Source of the DNA: an uncultured Lachnospiraceae bacterium
GTDB lineage: Bacteria > Bacillota > Clostridia > Lachnospirales > Lachnospiraceae
DNA: 64,000 nucleotides
Reading direction: 5' to 3'
NCBI GenBank assembly: GCA_947631955.1
Contig: CANRNJ010000013.1
Span: forward strand, 1 to 64,000
Under the pieces are notes generated by a model. The model ran no database searches. It saw nothing but the letters and a program-made list of their open reading frames with translations, and was not told the origin of the DNA. Each line of letters starts with the position of its first letter. The first letter of the stretch is position 1. Made by a program: the position numbers and the translations under genes. Positions 17,417-26,277 of this stretch are shown here, one piece after another.

Positions 17417-19682
17417 GAAAAAGAAAGCGGAAACGGCGGAGATCACGCTTTTAAAACTCGATGAAAGCGGCAGACATTGGTTTTGGACGGCCATAGCCAG
17501 AGCGCTGCTTCTTTTTCTGCTGCTTTACGGCGCTCTGGGAGGATTTTTGTCCGCCTTTGAGATCGAGTACAATAACGGTTTGTGCATGGCGGTCCTTTTC
17601 GGGATTGCCCTCCTTCTTTCTTCCATATATGAAACCGGAAAAAGATGGCTGATCAATCTGGTGAGCCTGCTGCTGTTTGCGGTCTATCTTTATATTGCCG
17701 TGTCCGGCTACTGGGTTATCAACAGCGGTTATTACGCCATTTTAAATGAAATATACGAAGAGGCGAGAGATTATCTCAGCGTGGACAGCGGTCTGGAGTA
17801 TTCGCTCGCCGTGGAGGAAAATTATACCACGGTCACGATGTTCATCCTTTTTCTGGGAATGGTCGGCGTGATCCTGTTTAACATCATCCTGCAGAACAAG
17901 TGCAGTCTTTTCCGGGCGGTCATTCTGACGCTGACGCCCTATGTCATTCCCTTTTATTTCGATCGTTCTCCTAAACTGATCTATATCCTTTTCCTGCTGA
18001 CCGCTTATCTTGCTGTTGCGATCCTGCAGGGCTCGGACATGCGGTCCGGGTCGTCGCGGTTGTTGTGTTATATCCTGCCAATGGCCACGGTGCTGGCGGT
18101 CGTTGTCGTGCGCGCGGCCTCGCTGATCGTTCCGCAGGCGCGGTATGAGAGCATAACGCCCAAAAACGCTTTGAAAGAGGCGTCCGAAACGGGTGCGGCC
18201 CGGTTCGCGCAGTACGGTATGGCGGCGCTGTTTGGACAGGGCAGCGCGGGAGCGGGCATAAGCGGCGGCCGTCTGAATAAAAATGCGGTGATCATGCCGA
18301 GTTATGAAACGGTCCTGAAAGTGCGGTACACGCCGTATGATTATGCGCCGGTCTATCTGAAAGCGTTTACGGGAAAAGATTATCTGGGCGACCTGTGGAT
18401 GCCGGCTGACGATATGCTGCCCGACGATGCGGCAATGCTGGCCGATGTGGCGGGCCGTGCAAAGCGGTATCAGGACACGGCGGACGATATGTCCGGTGGC
18501 AATGCGGGCCCTTCGGCGCAGCCTGACGCGGAAACGGAAACGGCTCAGGGGAGAGGCGTTATGGAAGTGGAGATAGTCCGGCAGGAAACGGATCGAAACA
18601 CCGGGGATCTGTATGAGTACCGGCCCTACTATACCGATCCGGATCTGAGCGGATCGCAGGACGGCGTCTTTTCCTACGTCTATTACCCTGATGTAAGTCC
18701 GGCAGAGGTGGAGGAACAGGAAGTGTCGGATGCGTATTTGGAAGTTCCGGCAAGGTGCAGGAGCGCCGTCGAACAAGTATGCGCAGAGGCCGGATTCCAC
18801 GGCACGCCGGAAGAGATAGCCCAGCAGATCGTGCAGTATTTTCAGGAGGAATATTCCTATACGCTGCGGCCGGGATACGCTTTTGGCAATCCCGATTACA
18901 TAAGCCATTTCCTGTTGGAGAGCAGGCGCGGGTATTGTATGCATTTTGCGTCCGCAGCGACGATGCTGTTTAGGGAGATGGGGATCCGTGCGCGGTATGC
19001 GGAAGGCTATGCCTTTTCCTATTTTAATCTTGTGGAAAACGGGGAACTGGTGGAGGGCGCGGCGTACAGCGATTACTACGACGGCTATTCGCCGCTTGGA
19101 GAAACGGCTCTCGTCGAATTGGAGATCCCGGATGCCTACGCACATGCGTGGGTGGAGATCTATATAGACGGAAGAGGATGGATCGTTGTGGATCCCACTC
19201 CCGCCCAGACTGAACAGGAAGAAACCACGTCGTTCTGGGATGCGTTTATGGATCAGGACGGCGGAAATGCCGCGGCGCAGATCGGGGAAAGCGATCTGGG
19301 CACCTATCTGGAGGGGACGCTTGGCGGCGCGGCCTACGTCCTGTCTGCGGCCGCCGTGCTTTTAGTCCTCTATATGCTTGCAAAATATCTGCTGCGCATG
19401 TACCGGGAGAGCCGTCTGTCCGAGCGTGAGCGGGTGAAGATCGAGTACGCGAAGATACAAGCCTGCCTTGGCAGAAGATCCGAGGAATATGCAAAGCTGC
19501 GGACGATACAGGAACAGCTGGAATGGATGAAGAGGCATAACTGTTCCGTGGTCGGGAGCGCAGAGGAGCAGGCTCTGTATGAAGCGTATTTTGCGGATCA
19601 AGTCCATTACGACTGCAGGCAGCTGCGCCGGTCCCTGCATCGGCTGCGCCTTTGTCTTGCAATATACCATAGAATGTATTAA
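17400..19682 (+). CDS. Membrane-bound transglutaminase-like protein (TgpA-type)
   Basis: A roughly 760-residue protein: about five membrane helices in the first 240 residues, an extracytoplasmic region, a transglutaminase core with the Cys segment RRGYCMHFASAATML, the His segment DAYAHAWVEIY and the Asp in IVVDPTPAQ, then a further membrane helix (AAYVLSAAAVLLVLYMLAKY) and a cytoplasmic tail. The Cys-His-Asp triad is intact, so it may be a crosslinking or proteolytic enzyme at the envelope. GTG 17400 is preferred (AGGAG 9 bases upstream, 17-base overlap with the DUF58 gene); ATG 17370 is an alternative. Confidence 0.88.
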   Translation: MRIFGKKKKAETAEITLLKLDESGRHWFWTAIARALLLFLLLYGALGGFLSAFEIEYNNGLCMAVLFGIALLLSSIYETGKRWLINLVSLLLFAVYLYIAVSGYWVINSGYYAILNEIYEEARDYLSVDSGLEYSLAVEENYTTVTMFILFLGMVGVILFNIILQNKCSLFRAVILTLTPYVIPFYFDRSPKLIYILFLLTAYLAVAILQGSDMRSGSSRLLCYILPMATVLAVVVVRAASLIVPQARYESITPKNALKEASETGAARFAQYGMAALFGQGSAGAGISGGRLNKNAVIMPSYETVLKVRYTPYDYAPVYLKAFTGKDYLGDLWMPADDMLPDDAAMLADVAGRAKRYQDTADDMSGGNAGPSAQPDAETETAQGRGVMEVEIVRQETDRNTGDLYEYRPYYTDPDLSGSQDGVFSYVYYPDVSPAEVEEQEVSDAYLEVPARCRSAVEQVCAEAGFHGTPEEIAQQIVQYFQEEYSYTLRPGYAFGNPDYISHFLLESRRGYCMHFASAATMLFREMGIRARYAEGYAFSYFNLVENGELVEGAAYSDYYDGYSPLGETALVELEIPDAYAHAWVEIYIDGRGWIVVDPTPAQTEQEETTSFWDAFMDQDGGNAAAQIGESDLGTYLEGTLGGAAYVLSAAAVLLVLYMLAKYLLRMYRESRLSERERVKIEYAKIQACLGRRSEEYAKLRTIQEQLEWMKRHNCSVVGSAEEQALYEAYFADQVHYDCRQLRRSLHRLRLCLAIYHRMY

Positions 19683-19700
19683 AGTAATCTATAGAATGTA
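19669..19700 (+). repeat. Direct repeat before the DUF975 gene
   Basis: ATAGAATGTA occurs at 19669-19678 and 19691-19700, 22 bp apart, spanning the transglutaminase stop and 25 bp before the DUF975 start. It could be an operator; a chance duplication is possible. Confidence 0.35.
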
Positions 19701-19724
19701 ATTGTTGTCGGAAGGAGAATGAAA

Positions 19725-20477
19725 ATGTGGACGAGAGCGGTATTAAAAGATAATGCCAAAAAGTTTTTTAAATTCAATTATTGGAAAATGGTTCTGGTGT
19801 CGCTTGTGCTTGCGATCGCAACGGTTGGAGGATCCGGATCCTCCACATCGACGCAGGAAGATCTTGAATCCTCCGGAATCGCATACATGCCGCCGGAGGA
19901 ACTGCTGCAGTTCGTGCTCGGTTTTCTCATAGCGTTTACGTTTGTTATGGTGGCAGCGTTGGTGATATCGACGTTTTTGCTTAACCCGCTGATCGTCGGC
20001 GCCCAGCGTTTCTTTGTAGTCAGCCATTACAGAAAAGCCGAACTGGGAGAACTGGGCTTTGCTTTTTCCAATCGTTATATGAATATCGTCAAGGTCATGT
20101 TCCTGAGAAACATGTACACGTTTTTCTGGACGCTTCTGTTTATCATACCGGGACTTATCAAGGCATATGAATACCGGATGATCCCGTATATTCTGGCGGA
20201 AAATCCGGGGATCAGCTCCAAAGAAGCGTTTGCCATGAGCAAGCAGATGATGGACGGCAATAAGTGGGAAGCGTTTGTACTGGATCTGTCTTTCTTCGGA
20301 TGGCTGCTGTTAGGAACGCTGACCTGCGGGCTGCTGCTGGTCTTCTATGTGTATCCGTACATCTTTATGACAGATGCGGAACTCTATGTGGCGCTTAAGG
20401 AGATCACTTACGGCGGTCCCAGCGTAAATAATTATTCGTATCAGAACCCGGACCAGTTCCGTAACGGATCGTGGTGA
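19725..20477 (+). CDS. DUF975 family integral membrane protein
   Basis: A 250-residue membrane protein with about five to six hydrophobic segments (about 20-40, 65-95, 130-155, 185-215). Family features include MKMWTRAVLKDNAKKFFKFNYW at the N-terminus, FWTLLFIIPGLIKAYEYRM and the conserved SKEAFAMSKQMMDGNKWEAF. DUF975 proteins are frequent in Firmicutes and have no established function. AAGGAG 7 bases before ATG 19725 supports that start over the in-frame ATG at 19719. It follows the moxR cassette by 42 bases and may be co-transcribed. Confidence 0.85.
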   Translation: MWTRAVLKDNAKKFFKFNYWKMVLVSLVLAIATVGGSGSSTSTQEDLESSGIAYMPPEELLQFVLGFLIAFTFVMVAALVISTFLLNPLIVGAQRFFVVSHYRKAELGELGFAFSNRYMNIVKVMFLRNMYTFFWTLLFIIPGLIKAYEYRMIPYILAENPGISSKEAFAMSKQMMDGNKWEAFVLDLSFFGWLLLGTLTCGLLLVFYVYPYIFMTDAELYVALKEITYGGPSVNNYSYQNPDQFRNGSW

Positions 20478-20530
20478 TGATTTTTATATAAGAGAAATTA
20501 TAAAAAAAAGCTTTCAGAGGAAAGCGCTTT

Positions 20531-20578
20531 ATGTATGATGTCATTGTCATCGGCGCAGGCAATCATGCGGCATTTTGA
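20531..20578 (+). pseudogene. Remnant N-terminus of an FAD/NAD-binding flavoprotein
   Basis: A ribosome binding site-like AGGAAAG is followed by an ATG encoding MYDVIVIGAGNHAAF and then a stop. MYDVIVIGAG is the classical first strand and dinucleotide-binding turn of FAD-dependent oxidoreductases, and no matching downstream frame continues it. It is best read as the stub of a deleted flavoprotein gene at the left edge of the accessory patch. The surroundings (20478-20701) otherwise hold only AT-rich sequence. Confidence 0.55.
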
Positions 20579-20701
20579 TGATTTGGAAATGGTGTATTCA
20601 GACTACACTAAATAAAACAAACGGGATGTGACAGCCGCGCAGGTATGCGATCATCAATGAATAAATTTCTGTGTTTGTCAGGATAAAAGGGGAAAACGAT
20701 T

Positions 20702-20863
20702 ATGGATGTACTGGACTTTATACATGATAAGTTTTCACAGGATCGTGCAATCGGCACAGTGCTTCATCTTGTTATAGAGCATTATGATCTGTCTGCGGAA
20801 GAAGCCCAGAATAAGATCGATGAATATTTTGAAATTGTGGAAGCAATGGATCATCAAAATTAG
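20702..20863 (+). CDS. Small hypothetical protein (53 aa)
   Basis: A short frame, MDVLDFIHDKFSQDRAIG... ending EAMDHQN, with AAGGGG about 11 bases before its ATG. It is acidic and predicted helical, with no membrane segment or recognised domain. It lies alone between the flavoprotein remnant and the serine hydrolase gene. Expression is uncertain; ordinary composition and the ribosome binding site favour a real gene. Confidence 0.5.
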   Translation: MDVLDFIHDKFSQDRAIGTVLHLVIEHYDLSAEEAQNKIDEYFEIVEAMDHQN

Positions 20864-20942
20864 AAATATATGCCGAGTAGAAATTTTGCCCCAAAAGTGC
20901 AGGTGATGTCATATTCACAAAGGAAAAGAACGTATAAGGCTG

Positions 20943-22343
20943 TTGGCAGTTGTACTGTCTGCGGTTCTTCTGTTTACAGTTAATGCGGCAGCTTTTGCAG
21001 ACGGTTCTGCGAACAATGAAACTAAGCAAAATATATATGACAGGATAGATGATTATCTTTCCAATACGATACCCAAAACGCATTTTCCGTCATTTTCCAT
21101 TACAATCGTTGATGATAGTGAAACACTATTCTCAAAAACATATGGAAATTATGGAAGTACGGATGCTCCGTATGTTTTAGGGTCTGTGAGTAAATCATTT
21201 ACGGCGCTATGTATCATGCAGTTGGTTGAACAGGGAAAGGTGGCACTCGATGCTCCTTTGTCGGATTACCTTCCGGACGCAGCGGATGGAGAAAGGATTA
21301 CGATCCTTCAGCTGCTTAACCATACGAGTGGTTTAGGCGAACATCAGAACCTTACCAATTTCAGAATCGTAAGTGAACAGGGAGTGCATCTGTATTCCAA
21401 TGTGAATTACTCATTGCTCGGTAAAGTGATAGAAACAGTCAGCGGTATTTCATACGAAGAATATGTTACGGAGAATATTTTAAAGCCTCTTAATATGAAT
21501 AACACCTATGCGGATCCGAAGAAAGCAGGCGGCCTTATTGACGGATATGAGAATTGGTTTGGATTCAATGTAAAAACGGATAACCAATATCGCGGTACGC
21601 CCGATGCATGGATAACTGTTCCGGCAGGATATATTTCCTCGTCAACAGAGGATCTGGGCAGATACCTTCAGATGTATCTTAACGATGGGGAGAATATTAT
21701 ATCTGCTGACAGTATAAATGAGATGTTTTATAACAGTGTTGCTGTAGAGGATGAGATCCCTTACAGTTATGGGATGGGATGGACACTCATAAATGAACCG
21801 TTAAAACGGCCTGCGCTTCGTCACAGCGGACTGGTCGAAAACGGAATGTCATGTATCTATATTCTTCCGGAAGACAATATCGGAGCAGCAATCACGATCA
21901 ACACAAATGATTATTTTGTAGGCGCTGATTTTGCCGATAGAGTTGGCTGGGGTGTTATCCTTATGCTTATGGGAGATGAACCGAATCAGATCGCTTCAAA
22001 CGAATATGTTATGAGGCATCTTATGTATGACGGGATATATCTGGCTGTGTTCACCCTGTCTGTATTACCGTTTCTTTTTATCGGAAAGTATAAGAAACGA
22101 CTTCAAAAGGGCAGTTATTGGAGAATTGTTGCGCGGATGTCAGCTTTTCATGTGGTATTTCCAGTATTCATTTTGATGCTGACCAGAGTTTTCTTCAAAA
22201 CGCCATTATGGGTAGTAAAAGCATTTGTCCCTGATTTATTTGTCGTAATTATTATCTCGGCCTGCCTGTTATTTGCAGGCGGAATTGTAAAAATGATTTT
22301 ATTTATAAGATACTTTTTGGCGGCATTATATGAATGTCATTAA
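20943..22343 (+). CDS. Serine hydrolase, class C beta-lactamase/penicillin-binding-like, with C-terminal membrane domain
   Basis: About 466 residues: a signal-peptide-like hydrophobic start (LAVVLSAVLLFTVNAAAFADG), the catalytic SxxK in GSVSKSFTAL, YxN-like LYSNVNYSLLG and an HxG-like RHSGLVENG in a class C beta-lactamase fold (about 30-340), then three or four membrane helices (about 360-466). Such proteins hydrolyse peptides or esters at the cell surface. The start is odd: this frame has no ATG before the hydrophobic core, only TTG 20943, whereas ATG 20906 in another frame encodes a basic MSYSQRKRTYK leader, which suggests a frameshift in the signal peptide. Base composition is AT-richer than the flanking operons. 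Confidence 0.8.
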   Translation: MAVVLSAVLLFTVNAAAFADGSANNETKQNIYDRIDDYLSNTIPKTHFPSFSITIVDDSETLFSKTYGNYGSTDAPYVLGSVSKSFTALCIMQLVEQGKVALDAPLSDYLPDAADGERITILQLLNHTSGLGEHQNLTNFRIVSEQGVHLYSNVNYSLLGKVIETVSGISYEEYVTENILKPLNMNNTYADPKKAGGLIDGYENWFGFNVKTDNQYRGTPDAWITVPAGYISSSTEDLGRYLQMYLNDGENIISADSINEMFYNSVAVEDEIPYSYGMGWTLINEPLKRPALRHSGLVENGMSCIYILPEDNIGAAITINTNDYFVGADFADRVGWGVILMLMGDEPNQIASNEYVMRHLMYDGIYLAVFTLSVLPFLFIGKYKKRLQKGSYWRIVARMSAFHVVFPVFILMLTRVFFKTPLWVVKAFVPDLFVVIIISACLLFAGGIVKMILFIRYFLAALYECH

Positions 22344-22791
22344 TTTTTTTGAAAGCGATAAACAAGATCACTGGCTTAAGGAGATAGCGAAAAGTGACTG
22401 GGGTGCAGGCGCTTTTCTGCATGAACTGCTCAGCAAAGGAACTTTTTTTGATGCTGTCGGAGAGGGCTCCAGAGTGCTGCTGCTGACAGATGGTGAAGAA
22501 TTGATTTCTTTTTGTACCTATGCGCAAAAAGACGATATCCAACCGACAGAACTTACACCTTGGATGGGGTTCGTCTATACTTTTCCCAAATATCGTGGAC
22601 ATCGCTGCGCGGGAATGTTGTTTGAGGAAATCGAGCGGCTTGCAAGGCAGGAACATGTTGCACAGGTATATATCTCGACGAATCACATTGGCTTATATGA
22701 AAAGTACGGCTGCGAGTATCGTACACAAATGAAGGATATGGGCGGAGAGATTTCAAGAATATATGTGAAAAGGATCGAGAGGCAGACTTGA
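22330..22791 (+). CDS. GNAT-family N-acetyltransferase
   Basis: A 153-residue protein with a GNAT core: VYTFPKYRGHRCAGMLFEEIER carries the acetyl-CoA pyrophosphate-binding loop (R-G-H-R-C-A), followed by VYISTNHIGLYEKYGCE, a typical beta5/alpha4 segment. The substrate is unknown. Its ATG overlaps the end of the serine hydrolase gene by 14 bases, suggesting co-transcription. It belongs to the AT-richer accessory patch. Confidence 0.8.
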   Translation: MNVINFFESDKQDHWLKEIAKSDWGAGAFLHELLSKGTFFDAVGEGSRVLLLTDGEELISFCTYAQKDDIQPTELTPWMGFVYTFPKYRGHRCAGMLFEEIERLARQEHVAQVYISTNHIGLYEKYGCEYRTQMKDMGGEISRIYVKRIERQT

Positions 22792-22846
22792 CAAACTTGA
22801 ACAAGGCTGCGGGCGGTAAATCAGGATTTTGCGGAGAAAAACATAG

Positions 22847-23530
22847 ATGAATAGAGATGAGATAACGGCGGAATTATTCCGCCTGCAGGATAAGAAATAT
22901 GCGGCCTTTCAGGCTAAAGTGATCCCGACGGCAGATGCGGAAAGCATTATCGGCGTCAGGACACCGGAGCTTCGTTCCTTGGCGAAGAGGATATTCAAAG
23001 ACGAGGACACAGCTTTATTTCTGGAGTGCCTTCCGCATCAATACTTCGATGAAAATCAGCTTCATGCATTTGTGATATCATTGGAAAAAGATTTTTATAA
23101 ATGCATTGCAGAAGTGGAAGCGTTCCTTCCGTTTATTGACAACTGGGCTACATGTGATCAGCTTTCGCCAAAGGCTTTCAAAAAGGAGCCGGAGAAACTG
23201 CTCCCGTATATCGATACATGGATCCGGTCGGATAAGGTTTATACCGTCCGATTTGCAATCGGTATGCTTATGGAGCATTTTCTGGACGAGAGGTTTCATC
23301 CCAAATATGCGGACATGGCAGCGGCGGTCAGATCGGATGAATACTATATCAATATGATGGTCGCATGGTATTTTGCAACGGCACTGGCAAAACAGTATTC
23401 TTCCATACTTCCGTATATAGAAGGAAAGAAGCTCGATGACTGGACACATAATAAAACGATTCAGAAATGTGTAGAGAGCAATAGGATATCAGCTGAGCAG
23501 AAAGCTTATCTGAAAACATTAAAAGTCTGA
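22847..23530 (+). CDS. DNA alkylation repair protein, AlkD-like
   Basis: A 227-residue all-helical HEAT-repeat-like protein of the AlkC/AlkD DNA glycosylase family, which excises N3- and N7-alkylated purines. Recognisable are the N-terminal KYAAFQAKVIPTADAESIIG, ELRSLAKRI, FIDNWATCDQLSP and MMVAWYFATALAKQY, with the family's conserved Asp and Trp residues. GGAG precedes the ATG. It follows the GNAT gene after 55 bases, possibly in the same transcript. Confidence 0.88.
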   Translation: MNRDEITAELFRLQDKKYAAFQAKVIPTADAESIIGVRTPELRSLAKRIFKDEDTALFLECLPHQYFDENQLHAFVISLEKDFYKCIAEVEAFLPFIDNWATCDQLSPKAFKKEPEKLLPYIDTWIRSDKVYTVRFAIGMLMEHFLDERFHPKYADMAAAVRSDEYYINMMVAWYFATALAKQYSSILPYIEGKKLDDWTHNKTIQKCVESNRISAEQKAYLKTLKV

Positions 23531-23709
23531 CGATTTTTGGGTCGTTAAATTTCCGCTTGTAGAGGCCAAGATGAAATCCTTGCTGTTATATCTCACAAGA
23601 GCAAAAACAAGGGAAAGATCCATGCTGTTTTAAAGTTTTGAAAGCGAAACACCTTGGAACCATAAGCGTTTCAGGGTGTGATACAAATCGGTATTCATAG
23701 AGGTATATT

Positions 23710-24189
23710 ATGGAAATCAGATGTTATAACGAAAGCGATGTGCCTGCGATGGTACATATTTGGAACGAGGTCGTTGAGGAGGGTGCCGCTTTTCCGCAAA
23801 TGGAGTTTCTCAATGAAGAAAGCGGCCGGATATTCTTTGCTGCACAAACATATTGTGCCGTTGCAGATGACAGCGGAATGGTTGTTGGGCTTTATATCCT
23901 CCACCCGAACAATGTCGGCCGCTGTGGACATATTGCAAATGCAAGCTATGCGGTTGATTCCAGCTGCCGGGGAAAGCACATCGGCGAAAAGCTCGTTTCA
24001 GACAGCCTTCTGCAGGCAAAAAAAGCCGGATTCAGGCTGCTGCAATTCAACGCTGTGGTCGAAAGCAACGTTCACGCACGGCATTTATATGAACGGCTTG
24101 GTTTTGTGCAGGTCGGAACCATTCCAAATGGATTTTTGATGAAAGACGGAAGTTATCAAAACATTCATCTGTATTATTATGTGCTGTGA
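23710..24189 (+). CDS. GNAT-family N-acetyltransferase (phosphinothricin-acetyltransferase-like)
   Basis: A 159-residue GNAT protein with motif A SYAVDSSCRGKHIGEKLVSD, where RGKHIGEK is the acetyl-CoA loop, and motif B FNAVVESNVHARHLYERLGF. The overall pattern resembles the Pat/YwnH group that acetylates small amino compounds; the true substrate is unknown. GAGG precedes the ATG. The 180-bp gap upstream (23531-23709) holds only an imperfect stem ACACCTT/AGGGTGT near 23650-23685. Confidence 0.8.
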   Translation: MEIRCYNESDVPAMVHIWNEVVEEGAAFPQMEFLNEESGRIFFAAQTYCAVADDSGMVVGLYILHPNNVGRCGHIANASYAVDSSCRGKHIGEKLVSDSLLQAKKAGFRLLQFNAVVESNVHARHLYERLGFVQVGTIPNGFLMKDGSYQNIHLYYYVL

Positions 24190-24209
24190 TGATTTAAAGT
24201 TGTCCCCCC

Positions 24210-24369
24210 AAATTTTGATGTAATCTTTCGTGTCGTGAACGGCGCATATTCTGTCATGAACAAATCCTGCACGGCGGTAAAGAATAAAGCGTAATGATCC
24301 GATAAAAATAACAAGATACAGATTATCAGATCTGTCGATTGGTGAAAAGGATTTTGCTGTTCTATACAA
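24210..24369 (-). pseudogene. Possible ParE/RelE-type toxin remnant
   Basis: Read on the minus strand, this stretch encodes LYLVIFIGSLRFILYRRAGF and VHDTKDYIKIW, resembling the C-terminal half of RelE/ParE toxins. There is no antitoxin gene or N-terminal half, and the frame runs into the opposite-strand GNAT gene. If real it is a decayed fragment, now overlapped by the promoter of the coiled-coil gene. Confidence 0.2.
24231..24308 (+). promoter_or_regulatory. Putative LytTR operator and promoter of the large coiled-coil gene
   Basis: TGTCGTGAAC (24231-24240) and TGTCATGAAC (24252-24261) match 9 of 10 bases with a 21-bp offset. A -10-like TAAAAA (24303-24308) in CCGATAAAAAT shares its CCGATA context with the regulator promoters but is about 50 bp downstream, one helical turn further than in the other four. 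TAATGA at 24292 is at the usual distance but is a poorer -10. Confidence 0.5.
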
Positions 24370-24381
24370 GGAGGTTTTCTT

Positions 24382-25464
24382 ATGAAGATTCAGGCGGTTT
24401 CAAATGACGATCCGTCCGTCAATATAAGCGGCGCCGCGCAGGAGCGGCAGACGGAACAGACTGGTGCAAAAGTGCGCAGACAGGGAAATGTCAAGTCGAT
24501 CTTTGCGGGCGATCTGGGGATCGGGATACAGAACGATCCTGTCAGCCAGAAGAAAAAGCAGGCGCAGAATCAGGCGCTTAAGATCATAGGCGAAGCATGG
24601 GATGTGGACAGAAGGTTTGACCAGAGCGTTGCCGGATACAAAGATAAGATCGCGGAACTTCATCGGCTGAGGGACGAGAATCTCCATGAGGTCCAGATCC
24701 GCGACGAGTGGAAAGAAGATCTGCGGCAGGAGTACGGTGTGAGCGAAGATTCACAGGAACAGAAAGATCTGAAACTGTTGGAGAAAGAGAAAAATTATGA
24801 GGCCAATTACAGGCAGAAGAGTCCGATAACGCTTACGCAGGAAGAACAGGACAGGCTTGCCGAAATACACGAGAGAGGTCCTACCGAATATCAACAGCGC
24901 TGTATGGCAATCAATGGGCAGCAGGCACGTTTTGAAGGCGAGAATTACAAACTTGAACAGGAAGAAAAGGCGTATAACGCCGCCATTACATCGACGAAAC
25001 TGGAACGGCTTAAGCAGCACGAGATGGTTAAGGCGCAGAAGAAGGCAGATATCGTGATGGAGGCGGCGAGCCGGGAAGTGGTCGGTATGCTGACGGACGA
25101 AGCCAAGGAGTATATGGACAAGAAGTTCGAGGAGCAGACTGAGGAAGCGAAGGAGAAAGCCGAGGAAAAGGCGGAGCAGGAGGAGAAGGCCGACCGGCTG
25201 GAAGAAAAGAAAGAACAGCTTGAACAGAGAATAGACGCAAGCCGCGAGAAACGCAGGGAGCAGGAAGAAAACCGTAAAGAGGCGGCAGAAAGATCCAGAG
25301 AGGAAGAGGCGCTTCTGAGCGGTATGATGGAAGCGGGCGCAGGCGGCATCGGCGCGACGACGGAAGCGCAGTCCGACATTAAGAATATGCTGCATAAAAT
25401 GAATCTTTTGGATGAAGATATAAAAGGCAGTATCGTGGAAGCAAAGCTGGAGGCATACTCATAA
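24382..25464 (+). CDS. Large charged coiled-coil protein of unknown function, upstream of the second LytTR system
   Basis: A 360-residue protein with a strong ribosome binding site (AAGGAGG). Residues 1-35 are polar (MKIQAVSNDDPSVNISG), about 55-200 are helical with several Glu/Lys-rich stretches, and about 245-310 are an almost pure Glu/Lys/Arg coiled coil; the C-terminus is a short ordered helix (DIKNMLHKMNLLDEDIKG). There is no signal peptide, membrane helix or known domain. Like the 172-residue protein of the first system, it neighbours a LytTR/GHKL pair and has a 21-bp repeat operator. Function unknown. Confidence 0.8.
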   Translation: MKIQAVSNDDPSVNISGAAQERQTEQTGAKVRRQGNVKSIFAGDLGIGIQNDPVSQKKKQAQNQALKIIGEAWDVDRRFDQSVAGYKDKIAELHRLRDENLHEVQIRDEWKEDLRQEYGVSEDSQEQKDLKLLEKEKNYEANYRQKSPITLTQEEQDRLAEIHERGPTEYQQRCMAINGQQARFEGENYKLEQEEKAYNAAITSTKLERLKQHEMVKAQKKADIVMEAASREVVGMLTDEAKEYMDKKFEEQTEEAKEKAEEKAEQEEKADRLEEKKEQLEQRIDASREKRREQEENRKEAAERSREEEALLSGMMEAGAGGIGATTEAQSDIKNMLHKMNLLDEDIKGSIVEAKLEAYS

Positions 25465-25468
25465 TAGA

Positions 25469-25535
25469 TTCGTGACAAAAAAGGAATCTTTCGTGACAAA
25501 TTGAAGAAAATTTCCCCGGTTTATGCCGATATAGA
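25469..25535 (+). promoter_or_regulatory. Perfect LytTR-type direct repeat and promoter of the second regulator gene
   Basis: TTCGTGACAAA occurs identically at 25469-25479 and 25490-25500, exactly 21 bp apart (two helical turns). A -10-like TATAGA (25530-25535), within TGCCGATATAGAT, begins 40 bp after the second repeat. This is the clearest member of the operator family and implies autoregulation of the second system. Confidence 0.7.
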
Positions 25536-25580
25536 TACATGAATAATAATTAATGCATCTGACTGGGGATAGAAGAGCGT

Positions 25581-26273
25581 ATGAAGATTGCGGTTTGCGA
25601 CGATGAAGTAAGAGGGAGAGAAAGGATTCGAACCTTACTTGAGAGAGAGTTTTCTCAGGCGCAAGTTTGCGAATTTGATTCAGGGATGAAGCTGCTTGAC
25701 AGTGTAAAGGAAGATTATTGTCCAGACATTGTCCTGCTTGACATAGCGATGGAAGGGATGGACGGGATGGAAACGGCAAGGCGGATCAAAGAGCTGTCGG
25801 ACGCCATCCTGATCTTTGTGACAGGCGTGAAAGAACAGGTTTTTCAGGCTTTTGACGTGGGAGCCTTCCACTATCTGATGAAGCCGGTGGATCAGGACAA
25901 GCTGGCGGATGTTTTAAGGCGGGCGCAGCAGGAAGTGATGAAGAAAAGCGCATCCCGGTATCTGCTCGTGAAAGCCGAGGGCAGCCACCATAAGATCCCG
26001 GTGGACGATATCCTGTATGCGGAGAACAACGGCCGCAAAGTGATCCTGCATACCAAGAACGGATGTCTGGAATACTATGAACGTATGAATCATCTGGAAG
26101 AGGTGTTGGGAGAGGGATTTTACCGCTGCCACAGGGGCTATCTTGTGGCGCTGTCCGCAATAAGCGGGTACGACCGCGACAGCATCACCGTGTTGGGCGG
26201 CGATACGATCTATCTGGCGAAACAGAAGTACGGAGAATTTGTAAAGCTGTACTGCAGATTCCTGAAGGAGTAG
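25581..26273 (+). CDS. LytTR-family response regulator (second system)
   Basis: A 230-residue regulator paralogous to the one at 3506-4243. The receiver has D7/D8, phospho-acceptor D54 (LLDIAME) and K101 (MKPVD); the LytTR domain (about 128-228) contains GFYRCHRGYLVALSAI. The kinase gene begins 4 bases after its stop. The perfect TTCGTGACAAA repeat upstream is its likely own operator, and the related repeat at 27768-27799 suggests it also drives the FliD-like gene. Confidence 0.93.
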   Translation: MKIAVCDDEVRGRERIRTLLEREFSQAQVCEFDSGMKLLDSVKEDYCPDIVLLDIAMEGMDGMETARRIKELSDAILIFVTGVKEQVFQAFDVGAFHYLMKPVDQDKLADVLRRAQQEVMKKSASRYLLVKAEGSHHKIPVDDILYAENNGRKVILHTKNGCLEYYERMNHLEEVLGEGFYRCHRGYLVALSAISGYDRDSITVLGGDTIYLAKQKYGEFVKLYCRFLKE

Positions 26274-26277
26274 ATTT

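Noticed and set aside
17742..19145. Long open frame on the minus strand opposite the transglutaminase gene (467 codons)
   Set aside because: It mirrors codon bias of the plus-strand gene, has no recognisable domain, and the plus-strand protein has clear catalytic motifs. The same applies to long antisense frames at 14577-15341, 15450-16463, 32441-33766, 50430-51815, 55124-56389, 57829-59403 and 62005-63573.
23640..23690. Possible recombinase attachment site or terminator around ACACCTT...AGGGTGT
   Set aside because: The stem is short and imperfect, and no matching second copy was seen in the window.
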